Assembly (NCBI GenBank): GCA_964647255.1
Contig: CAZYGI010000027.1
Location: forward strand, 1-45,936
Direction: 5' to 3'
Length of the DNA stretch: 45,936 nucleotides
Origin: CAWJEL01 sp964647255
GTDB taxonomy: Bacteria > Chloroflexota > Anaerolineae > CG2-30-64-16
The notes beneath the pieces are model-generated. The model was not told the DNA's origin. It ran no database searches and saw nothing but the letters and a program-made list of their open reading frames with translations. This document shows positions 27,001 to 33,443 of this stretch, piece by piece; the first letter of the stretch is position 1, and every line of letters begins with the position of its first letter. The position numbers were made by a program, and so were the translations under genes.

Positions 27001-27670
27001 CGGCCCGGAGCGCGTCCGCCACGCCCCCTTCCTCGGCGTTGAACAGTGCCGCCATGCTGTCGAGCAGCCGTTCGAGCGTCAGGAAGACCGCGATGATCAG
27101 GTACGCGGCGACAAAGATCGAGTTGCCCATGTTGGCCGCCACGCGTTCGATCACATCACCGCCCCACGGCAACGGATCAAGCTCCAACTTCTGGAGGATC
27201 CCGTAGATCGCGATGGGCAGGCTCGTGAGGATGATGGCATGGCTGACGCGCCTCACCTGGCTGCGGCTGCGCATGTGGGTCAGCACCATCGCGAAGATCA
27301 CGACATAGCTGAGATAGCTCCACGTGCCCTGCATGCGCACGTAGGAGCCGAGGAAGCTGATGCGCGGCGCGACCGAGAGCGCGGTGCTCAACAGGTAGCT
27401 GAGCACCAGGATGAGCACGGGCCACGCCAGCGGAGTCGCTCGCACACGTTGCCGCCATGTGCCTTCAGCCTGCCGGGCAAAGCCGCCGTCCAGCAGTTGG
27501 ACCAACCAGGCGACGGCCATCACCAGCGCGATGGAGCGCAGCAGATGCAGCTTATCCGGCTCGAAGACGCGGTTCGAGAAGGTATTGAAGAAGAGGGGTG
27601 TTACGATCAGCGCGACCAGCCAGCCGGCCTCGATAATCGCGTCGCAGATGCGGCTCAGTCGAGTTTGCAC
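24044..27670 (-). CDS. O-antigen polymerase/ligase-like (Wzy_C) membrane protein fused to TPR repeats
   Basis: A 1208-residue protein. The N-terminal two thirds hold about 12-14 transmembrane helices with a Wzy_C/O-antigen ligase signature (GYGPESMWVAYNRFYPP and, near residue 407, RSHNETFDTLVRGG). A charged Ala/Pro/Thr/Lys-rich loop (about 560-645, KAETEVKAETPA) splits two helix groups. From about residue 850 to the end are TPR-like repeats (NQWEGAVILYGEAARLEP, NAGLWNELANVQYIQDD, GDTTGALAAYRQANKLAPG). It likely polymerises or transfers lipid-linked glycan outside the membrane. A GTG at 27670 is preferred; a GTG at 27817 overlapping the previous stop (GTGA) is an alternative, but that stretch is repeat-like. 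Confidence 0.85.
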   Translation of the reverse strand: MQTRLSRICDAIIEAGWLVALIVTPLFFNTFSNRVFEPDKLHLLRSIALVMAVAWLVQLLDGGFARQAEGTWRQRVRATPLAWPVLILVLSYLLSTALSVAPRISFLGSYVRMQGTWSYLSYVVIFAMVLTHMRSRSQVRRVSHAIILTSLPIAIYGILQKLELDPLPWGGDVIERVAANMGNSIFVAAYLIIAVFLTLERLLDSMAALFNAEEGGVADALRAGAYLFVLPVQLIAIVFTQSRGPWIGLAAGLYVFVMLGLLLLARWAAGRTGAPDLLRWFGRHVRGVWLALIGVILLTGVLLVTLNLPQTPLKGVCKTRYVSRLCTLFSTTEGTNAVRALIWEGVVDMMLKPHAPIQWPDGQADSLNAIRPLIGYGPESMWVAYNRFYPPDLAHYEARNASPDRSHNETFDTLVRGGLFQFAAQIFLYASVFYYALRWLGLMRGRGRRNLFVALLAAGGMLGVIVPLIFDHSLRLAGIGLPAGLLLGMIVYVSADLLLSRRSDIEAAPDAHVVRGGRRQLLIVALFAAIVAHFMEIHLGIAIAATLTHFWVLAGMLVAVGMGWTEGESEAKAETEVKAETPAIKPAAQPARSQSTPARVAPSNRQTARPQTTTSQPKTAKGARPDGRSQPAAQAARGQTAARQRALAPWLAVLPYILVGAVIALTLTWDFIPYGVPTGAKTAGAFFWDAFTTRSGGAGAAAIDSPGLLVMLLFTWLVGGLLVVAEATRGRRWLPAAGLYFAAVIGTWLVYGLIEAGRMTRTDLTGLAVFRFMAGHIVVFDILLLVLMLGLAAALALTDRRPRPARFFGRMPALSLGAGVAAAALAVLAIINVNIQTVQADTYYKHGLSYESANQWEGAVILYGEAARLEPQEDYYYLFLGRALLQLTELLPAGNAILPADLNNVATADLLGIADRGARAGDYEDAFRASHAALTAAQRLNPLNTDHSANLARLDRAWAFANALSAGDSATNQRLREILKTKPNTVDTARLQQSVTYYKQATALSPNNAGLWNELANVQYIQDDLAGAQESISRSLMLDQRFPATYLIQGDILAAQGDTTGALAAYRQANKLAPGDLSTLSAIGVFAAQSGDAQSSIDAFNQIITKATSAAAPLQTQLAQLDAQAQQAGGYDKLAASAASQRDALRSRLATYESQLYLSYRNLALVLRDTGKFSEALDAAEHAQGYATDAEKPTTEALIQDLQQKLKP

Positions 27671-27690
27671 AGTGATGCTCGGTCCCCAGG

Positions 27691-27718
27691 CGAATGACGA
27701 ACGGCGAACGACGAACGA
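27691..27718. repeat. Heptamer repeat upstream of the Wzy-TPR gene
   Basis: Four 7-bp units: CGAATGA, CGAACGG, CGAACGA, CGAACGA. They sit in the 140-bp segment between the likely start (27670) and the preceding GT4 stop; if the longer start were used they would encode SFVVRRSSF. Confidence 0.6.
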
Positions 27719-27813
27719 CTTGCTTCGGGGTTCGTTGCGCCGAACCATCTTACCGCAGGGAGGGTGAAAGCGCAAAAGAATAGCGTGTGACGAGTCATGG
27801 ACGATTTTCGCGG

Positions 27814-29055
27814 TCACTCAGCGCCGTCACGGGTTGCTGGTTGTTGATGGCTCTTCCCCAACAGCTCGCCATAAACCGCAAGCATCCGCTCGACCATCAC
27901 GGCCTGGTCGAACTCCGCAGCAACACGGGCCTGAGCGGCTTCCGCCATCTTTGCGCGCTCTGCCGGGTCGGCCAACAAGCCGTTGATCGCCTCGGCCAGC
28001 GCCTGCCCATCGCGCGGGGCGACGACGCGGCCGGTGACGCCATCGCGGTTGACGTAAGAGGTGCCGGTTCCCAGCTCGGTACAAATCGCGGGCACGCCGG
28101 CGGCCATCGCCTCCACCTGCACCAGGCCGAACGCCTCGCTCGAGTGGCTGGCGGGCAGCACAAACAGGTCGGCCAGGTGATAGAGCACGGGCAGATCGGC
28201 GTCGGGCGTCTCGCCCAGCCACGCGATGCGATCCGCCACCCCGACCTCGGCCGCCAGCGCCCGCCATTCCGCCTCCATCGGGCCGATGCCCGCCACCGCC
28301 AGCCGCGCCGGAATTTGCGGCAGCGCGCGGATCAGCCACCCTAACCCCTTGTAGTAGCGCAGCCGGCCAACGAAGAGGAGCAGGGGCGCGGGCGCGCCGG
28401 GACGGAGGGGCGTGGGCGCGAAGGAGTCCGCATCCTTAGATGCGGACGGCGCTGCTGGCGCGACGTCGGCGCGCGGGAACGCGGCCGCGATTTGGGCGCG
28501 GACGCGCGCCAGGTCGGCCGCGGCCGGCTGGGCCCGGAAGCGGGCGAGCGGAATGCCATAGGGGATCAGGCGCAGCTTAGCCTGGTGCTCGCCGAGGAAC
28601 GCGCCCCCGCGCATCGGCGGGCTGCCGATGATGATCGCATCGGCCCGGCGCAGCACCCGGCGCAGCAGCGGCTTATAGAAGCGCAGGATGCTTGCCTGGC
28701 GCACGATGTCTGCATGGTACGACAGCACGGTGGCCCGGCCGCGGCGCAGCAGCCACTGGCTCACCTCGCCCACGGGATAGGGGTAATGCAGATGCACCAC
28801 ATCCGGCCGCTGGTGCAGGAGCTGCCACGGCAACGCGAGGCTCAGCGGTGTGGAGGCGACCGTCGCCAGCCGGGCCGCACGGATCACCCGAACGCCGGAC
28901 TCGGCCGTGAGGGTCGTCCTGGCCCCGGTGGGGTTTGTCACCAGCACGGTCACATCGTGACCGGCTGCGGCCTGCCCCTGCGCCAGCAGTTGAACGTGGT
29001 TCTCGATGCCGCCGAGGATGGGCGGATAGTCCTTGTAGATGTGGAGGATCTTCAT
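27814..29055 (-). CDS. GT4-family glycosyltransferase
   Basis: A 413-residue retaining glycosyltransferase of GT-B fold. The N-terminal MKILHIYKDYPPILGGIENHV with a glycine-rich acceptor loop and the C-terminal SHSSEAFGLVQVEAMAAGVPAICTE block (EX7E: Glu of SEAFG and Glu of VEAM) are standard for GT4, the donor site for nucleotide-sugars. The ATG at 29055 overlaps the stop of the upstream GT4 gene (ATGA). Donor and acceptor cannot be read from sequence. An Ala/Pro-rich insertion (about 225-250) precedes the donor domain. Confidence 0.93.
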   Translation of the reverse strand: MKILHIYKDYPPILGGIENHVQLLAQGQAAAGHDVTVLVTNPTGARTTLTAESGVRVIRAARLATVASTPLSLALPWQLLHQRPDVVHLHYPYPVGEVSQWLLRRGRATVLSYHADIVRQASILRFYKPLLRRVLRRADAIIIGSPPMRGGAFLGEHQAKLRLIPYGIPLARFRAQPAAADLARVRAQIAAAFPRADVAPAAPSASKDADSFAPTPLRPGAPAPLLLFVGRLRYYKGLGWLIRALPQIPARLAVAGIGPMEAEWRALAAEVGVADRIAWLGETPDADLPVLYHLADLFVLPASHSSEAFGLVQVEAMAAGVPAICTELGTGTSYVNRDGVTGRVVAPRDGQALAEAINGLLADPAERAKMAEAAQARVAAEFDQAVMVERMLAVYGELLGKSHQQPATRDGAE

Positions 29056-30194
29056 GGCTGCTCCGCTGCCGAGCGCGCCAGCCGGCGATAGAGATCGAGC
29101 GTCGCCGCGGCCGTCCGCTCCCAACCGAACCGCGCCGCCTGCGCCAGGCCGCGTTCCGTCAGCACCTGCCGCAGCGACTCGTCCATCATCACGCGCGCCA
29201 GGTCCGCAGCAAGGGCGTCCGTGTCGGTCGGCTCCACCAGGAGCGCGGCGTCCTCTGTCACCTCCGGCAAACTGGATGCTTTGGAGCAGATCACCGGCGT
29301 CCCGCACGCCATCGCCTCCAGCACCGGCAGACCGAAGCCCTCGTAGAGCGAGGGGAAGACGAACGCGGTTGCAGCCGAGTAGAGTGTGGGCAAATCCGCC
29401 TCGGCGACCGATCCCAGAAACAACACCCGATCGGCCAACCCCAACGCTTCGGTGCGGCGCTGGGCCTCAGGATAGCGCGGATCCCACGCCCCCGCGATGA
29501 CCAATCTGCTATCGGCCATCTGCCATCGGCTGTGGGCGATTTCCCACGCCTCCACCAGCCGCACCAGGTTCTTGTGCGGCTTGTTGCTGCCCAGGTAGAG
29601 GGCGAACGTCTCAGGCAGGCTGTAGCGGCCGCGCACGGCGGCAAGAGCCTGCGGCGGCTGCGGACAGAACGCTGGGTCAGCAGCCAGCGGGATCACGGTG
29701 ATGCGCTCGGCCGGCAGGGCGAACTCGGCCACGAAGTCCTGGCGGGTGAACTCCGAGATGGCGATGACGTGACGCGCCGCGCGCAGCGCCAGCCGGGCCA
29801 TCCCGCCGATGAGCAACCGGGCGCGAGCGGTGCTGTATTCGGGATAGCGCAGTGGGATCAGATCATAGACCGTGAGCAGCGTTGGCGCACCGGGCCGGTA
29901 GGGCATCGCGATATACGGGCTGTGGTAGAGGCTGGCGGCCGGAAGCTGGAAGCTGCGCAAAAAACGTGGGACGGCCCATTGTTGGCCCAGCGAGAAGGGC
30001 GAGACGGCGAGGGGGATCGTTCGGGCTGCCCCGGACTGCGGCAAGGCGACGGGATGTGCCGGATCGCAGATGACTGTCAGCCGTTCGTCTTCATTGAGCA
30101 GCGGGACGACGGCGCGTGCCAGGTTGCTGACATAGCGGCCGATGCCGGGGAAGTGCGGCGTCGCGGTGCGGGCGTCGAGGACATAGTGCTTCAT
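29052..30194 (-). CDS. GT4-family glycosyltransferase with an internal heptamer insertion
   Basis: A 380-residue GT-B enzyme. It has FPGIGRYVSNLARA near the N-terminus, the conserved TVYDLIPLRYPEY, LYLGSNKPHKNLVRLVEAW, and the donor block SLYEGFGLPVLEAMACGTPVICS with the EX7E pair. Between LVEAW and LVIAG lies a 14-residue stretch (EIAHSRWQMADSRL, about 218-231) encoded by a heptamer array (29502-29543), in a loop where relatives usually have a few residues. Its start overlaps the stop of the next upstream gene and its stop overlaps the start of the following gene, both as 4-bp ATGA overlaps. Confidence 0.92.
   Translation of the reverse strand: MKHYVLDARTATPHFPGIGRYVSNLARAVVPLLNEDERLTVICDPAHPVALPQSGAARTIPLAVSPFSLGQQWAVPRFLRSFQLPAASLYHSPYIAMPYRPGAPTLLTVYDLIPLRYPEYSTARARLLIGGMARLALRAARHVIAISEFTRQDFVAEFALPAERITVIPLAADPAFCPQPPQALAAVRGRYSLPETFALYLGSNKPHKNLVRLVEAWEIAHSRWQMADSRLVIAGAWDPRYPEAQRRTEALGLADRVLFLGSVAEADLPTLYSAATAFVFPSLYEGFGLPVLEAMACGTPVICSKASSLPEVTEDAALLVEPTDTDALAADLARVMMDESLRQVLTERGLAQAARFGWERTAAATLDLYRRLARSAAEQP
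29502..29543. repeat. Heptamer array inside a GT4 coding sequence
   Basis: Six 7-bp units: CAATCTG, CTATCGG, CCATCTG, CCATCGG, CTGTGGG, CGATTTC (the last two degenerate). 42 bp is a multiple of three, so the reading frame is kept. Confidence 0.55.
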
Positions 30195-31315
30195 GGCTTC
30201 ACCAGCCGGCGGTACACGGCCAGCGTCTCCGCGGCGGCGCGCGCCCAGGAGAACCGGGCGGCCTGCGCCAGCCCGCGGGCGCGCATCTGCTCCCGCAGCG
30301 CCGCGTCCTGCAGCACGCGCGCCAGCGCATCGGTCAGGGCGGACACATCGAGTGGGTCCACCAGCAGCGCGGCGTCGCCGGCGACCTCCGGCAGGCTCGA
30401 CGTGTTCGAGCACACGACCGGCGCGCCGCACGCCATCGCTTCGAGGACCGGGAGGCCGAACCCCTCGAATTCGCTGGGGAACGCCATGACCTGCGCGCCC
30501 GCGTAGACCGCGGGCAGGTCGGCGTCGGGCACGAAGCCGGGGAAGAGCACCGCATGGCGGACCGGCGAGCGTTCCAGGTCGGCGAAGAACGCGTCGAAGA
30601 GCCAGCCGCGCTTGCCCACGATCACCAGCGCATCGGCCAGGCCCGCGGCATGCACCCGCTCGAACGCAGCCAGCAGGCGGGAGAGGTTTTTGCGCGGCTC
30701 GATCGTGCTGACGAACAGCACGTACCGCTCCGGCAGCCCGTAACGCGCCCGGACCGCGGCCACGGCGTCAGGCGGCTGCGGCCGGAAGCGCGGGTCGGCC
30801 GCCTCGTAGACCACGGTGATCTTGTCGGCCGGGATGCCGTACGCCTCGATCACGTCGCGCTTGCTCTGTTTCGATACGGCGATGATGGCGTCAGCGCGGC
30901 GGCAAAAGAGCGGCATGGTCGTGTTGAGGTACCAGCGGTTGAGCCGTTTGTGGTGCGCCGGGTAACGCCAAAAGATCAGATCATGCACGGTGAGCACGGT
31001 CGGAACGCGGCGCAGCGGCAGCAACAGGTGTTCGGTCGCGTGGAACAGCGTTGCGCCGGGCGTCAGCCGGTTGAACCCGACATGCGCCAGTTGCCCCAGC
31101 CAGACCAACATCCGCCACGGCTTGTAGCCGAGCGAAACGGTGCGCGACGGGACATGTTCCAGACCTACCAACGGCTCGATCCCGGCCTCACGGTTGTAGA
31201 AGAAAGCCAGTTCGCTGCCCAGCAGGGGCAGCAGCGCATGCGCCAGGCTGTCGGCGTAGCGGCCCAGCCCGGCGCGGCGATGCACGGCGGCGGAGATGTC
31301 GAAGTAGATGGTCAT
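30191..31315 (-). CDS. GT4-family glycosyltransferase
   Basis: A 374-residue GT-B enzyme closely similar in layout to the next gene: RRAGLGRYADSLAHALLPLL at the N-terminus, TVHDLIFWRYPAHHKRLNRWY, LFVSTIEPRKNLSRLLAAFERV, and donor block PSEFEGFGLPVLEAMACGAPVVCSN with EX7E. The two probably arose by tandem duplication. The ATG at 31315 follows the antitoxin-PIN remnant by one base, which may have displaced its original upstream signals; no clear Shine-Dalgarno sequence is present. Confidence 0.93.
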   Translation of the reverse strand: MTIYFDISAAVHRRAGLGRYADSLAHALLPLLGSELAFFYNREAGIEPLVGLEHVPSRTVSLGYKPWRMLVWLGQLAHVGFNRLTPGATLFHATEHLLLPLRRVPTVLTVHDLIFWRYPAHHKRLNRWYLNTTMPLFCRRADAIIAVSKQSKRDVIEAYGIPADKITVVYEAADPRFRPQPPDAVAAVRARYGLPERYVLFVSTIEPRKNLSRLLAAFERVHAAGLADALVIVGKRGWLFDAFFADLERSPVRHAVLFPGFVPDADLPAVYAGAQVMAFPSEFEGFGLPVLEAMACGAPVVCSNTSSLPEVAGDAALLVDPLDVSALTDALARVLQDAALREQMRARGLAQAARFSWARAAAETLAVYRRLVKP

Positions 31316-31316
31316 C

Positions 31317-31616
31317 TCAAAGCGCCTGGGTGAGCCCGTGGTCCGGGTAGTGGCGGTCGAAGGCGAAGATGGTGCGCTGTCCAAGCCGCCGCGTCAGTTC
31401 GATGTTCGTGCAATCTACCAACACATGGTTCGATGTCAGGAACTGCACCGGCTGATCCAGCTGCTCGGGCCATGCGCCGCTGGCGGCTGCGTGATTCCGA
31501 TCGTCGGCATCCATGAGCGCGTATAGGGCTGAGGTGTCAACGAAAATCATCCGGTGTGCGATTTCTTTCAGCGCACGGGCTGGTTCTTCGGTCAGTTGGA
31601 TCTGCGTGCGGATCAT
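31317..31616 (-). pseudogene. Collapsed antitoxin-PIN toxin remnant (type II TA)
   Basis: One 99-codon frame joins two pieces. Residues 1-22 (MIRTQIQLTEEPARALKEIA) match the N-terminus of a ribbon-helix-helix antitoxin; residues 23-99 begin as a PIN toxin (MIFVDTSALYALMDADDRNH, first acidic residue present), reach LTSNHVLV at about 60-67, then jump to a C-terminal PIN segment (DCTNIELTRRLGQRTIFAFDRHY). Relative to a usual PIN of about 130 residues the middle (about 50-60) is missing, fused where VLVE and LVDC-type motifs meet. A good RBS (GGAGG, 9 nt) and a promoter/operator region remain. Probably inactive as toxin; a residual antitoxin-like peptide is not excluded. Confidence 0.75.
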
Positions 31617-31661
31617 GGTCTCTCGCCTCCAATCGCTTGATCAACTCAGCTACGCGGTGAT

Positions 31662-31728
31662 ATTACAGTAAAAGATGTAATGCTGTCATTTATGATGTAA
31701 TGCTATTATAAAGCCGTGCCGGCGTCAA
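31662..31728 (-). promoter_or_regulatory. Promoter and operator-like repeats of the TA remnant
   Basis: On the minus strand TTGACG (31723-31728) and TAGCAT (31700-31705) are spaced 17 bp; TATAAT at 31705-31710 is an alternative -10. TGTAAT occurs at 31676-31681 and 31696-31701, within two 11-bp direct copies of GATGTAATGCT exactly 20 bp apart, and ATTACA at 31662-31667 forms an inverted partner. This suits an antitoxin-bound operator. The stretch is much more AT-rich than its surroundings. Confidence 0.6.
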
Positions 31729-32604
31729 TGGGGCTGCGGAGCCGCTGACCCCGCCAGTTCTTGTAGCCTCACGAACCTGCCCCCGCACCGCGCGCACAGC
31801 GCCTCGATGACTGCCAGCGTGAGCGCATACACCCGCTGCGGGTTACGCTCGCGCAGGAATACCTTGAACCGCAGGCCGCCGTCGCGCCGCGGCAGGAAGC
31901 TGCCCGGCCCCAGCGTTTCGTCGGGGGGCGGCGGCGGTGCGTCGGGCACGAAGTCGCTCACATGAAACTGCACGCACGGCACGCGGCCGGGGAGCCGGCG
32001 CGCCTCCCACAGCAGCACGCGCAGAAAGGCCAGCGCGGCCCGGCGCCGGAGGGTCAGGAACGTCGGGGAGGCCGCGGGCAGGAGCAGGCAGGCGGTCGGC
32101 GCCTCCAGNNNNNNNNNNCAACCCGGGCGCCAGCTCGTGCAGATCGCGCCGGGCGAAAAACCAGGTGTTGGCGTAGGGCGTCGAGCTGAAGAGCGGCAGC
32201 CGCTGCGGGGTCGCGCTGGAATCCACGCGATACCCCAGCGCGACCAGCAGCTCAACCGCGGCCGGGCCCAGCGGACACCAGGCCGGCGAGCGGAACGAGA
32301 TCGGCGCGGCGCCGAAGGCGGCTTCGTATATCGCATGGGAGCGGCGCAAAAAACCAAGGTCGTTCGCTGCGCCGCGCATCAGCGCCCGAATCTCGACGTA
32401 ATCGTGTTGATGGCCGTGGCTGCCCACTTCGTGGCCCAGGGCCGGCAAGGCGAGGATGTGCGGGCGGAAGTTGGGGTGTTCGAGCAGCGCGGAGGGCACG
32501 AAGAACGTGGCCGGGATGGCGCGCTCGTGCAGCCAGCCCGCCGCGCGGCCCACGTCGGCCGGCCGGTCTTCCTTGTGGACATCAACGGTCAGCGCGACTT
32601 TCAA
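31725..32604 (-). CDS. Polysaccharide deacetylase (NodB-like), interrupted by an assembly gap
   Basis: A NodB-homology deacetylase acting on N-acetylated sugars. The upstream part begins at TTG 32604 (KVALTVDVHKED; TTGA overlap with the GT2 stop) and has the metal motif SHGHQHD and FRSPAW. After the N run (32109-32118) the frame differs by one: the downstream part continues LEAPTACLLLPAASP to the stop at 31725. Both halves read as one protein if the true gap length is not 10. The first Asp of motif 1 is the VDVH Asp. Length about 290 residues. Its position fits trimming of acetyl groups from the glycan. Confidence 0.8.
32109..32118. other. Run of 10 N (assembly gap)
   Basis: Ten undetermined bases inside the deacetylase gene. 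The fixed-looking length and the frame change across it indicate a scaffolding placeholder, so the true number of bases is unknown. Confidence 0.98.
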
Positions 32605-33428
32605 CGCTTGAATCCCGCGGCAAGGCGATAAAGCGCCAGCACCGGCAGCAGTGCAGCGCGTGCAAAGGCCCCATAGTGCTTCCGGTAGAAGTACGCCAGG
32701 CTGTCGTAGTAGGCGGCGCAGACGCGGGGGTTGCGGTTCACGCTTGCGCCGCCGATATGCGTGATGGCAGCCGCCGGCACGTACCAGACCTGCCAGCCGG
32801 CCAGGCGCATCCGCCGGCACCAGTCGTTGTCCTCGAAATACATGAAGATCGCCTCGTCCAGCCCACCCACTTGATCCACCGCCGCGCGGCGCGCGACCAG
32901 GCACGCGCCCGACACCCATTCGACGGAGATGGACTCCGCCACGGCCCAATCGTGCAGCGGACGGTGAAAGAGCGACTGATTCACCGCGCGGCGGAGCAGA
33001 TAGCCCGGCGTCGGGTCGCAGCCGAACGCGTAGGGCTGCGGCGTCCCGTCGGGTCGCACCAGCCGCGGGCTGGCCGCACCGGCTTGCGGGTGCGCGTCCA
33101 TGAAGCGGATCATCTGGGCCAGGGCGCCGGGCTGCGGTTCGGTGTCCGAATTCAGCAGGACGACGTAGCGCCCGCTGCTGGCCGCGAGGCCCTGGTTGTT
33201 GGCGCGGGCAAACCCAGCGTTCTCCGTATTGCGGATCAGACGGATGCCCGGGAACGCCTGCGCCACCATCTCCGCGCTGCCGTCGGCGGAGGCGTTGTCC
33301 ACCACGAGCGTTTGCACGTCCAGACGTTCGCACGTTTGACTGTCCTGCAGAACCGACGTCAGACACGCCTGCAGCAGCTCCCGCGTGTTGTAGCTGACGA
33401 TGATGATGGACAGGTCGGGCAGGGTCAT
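32601..33428 (-). CDS. GT2-family glycosyltransferase (rhamnosyltransferase-like)
   Basis: A 275-residue GT-A inverting transferase. Visible are SIIIVSYNTRELLQACLTSVL, VVDNASADGSAEMV, the DxD-like NSDTEP, VEWVSGACLVARRAAVDQVGGLDEAIFMYFEDNDWCRRM (catalytic ED), which matches WbbL-type rhamnosyltransferases. Residues about 28-40 (QDSQTCERLDVQT) sit between the first helix and the second strand and are encoded by octamer repeat units (33308-33347), an addition relative to relatives. Its stop overlaps the TTG start of the deacetylase. Confidence 0.93.
   Translation of the reverse strand: MTLPDLSIIIVSYNTRELLQACLTSVLQDSQTCERLDVQTLVVDNASADGSAEMVAQAFPGIRLIRNTENAGFARANNQGLAASSGRYVVLLNSDTEPQPGALAQMIRFMDAHPQAGAASPRLVRPDGTPQPYAFGCDPTPGYLLRRAVNQSLFHRPLHDWAVAESISVEWVSGACLVARRAAVDQVGGLDEAIFMYFEDNDWCRRMRLAGWQVWYVPAAAITHIGGASVNRNPRVCAAYYDSLAYFYRKHYGAFARAALLPVLALYRLAAGFKR
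33308..33347. repeat. Octamer repeat units inside the GT2 gene
   Basis: Five consecutive 8-bp units: GCGTTTGC, ACGTCCAG, ACGTTCGC, ACGTTTGA, CTGTCCTG (the last degenerate), the same kind as the arrays at 13245 and 43784. Confidence 0.7.
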
Positions 33429-33443
33429 GGTCGGTTCACCGTC

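Noticed and set aside
26450..27697. A 415-codon plus-strand frame opposite the Wzy-TPR gene
   Set aside because: Composition (Gln/Arg/Asp/His) is that of a shadow frame; the opposite strand has clear membrane helices and motifs.
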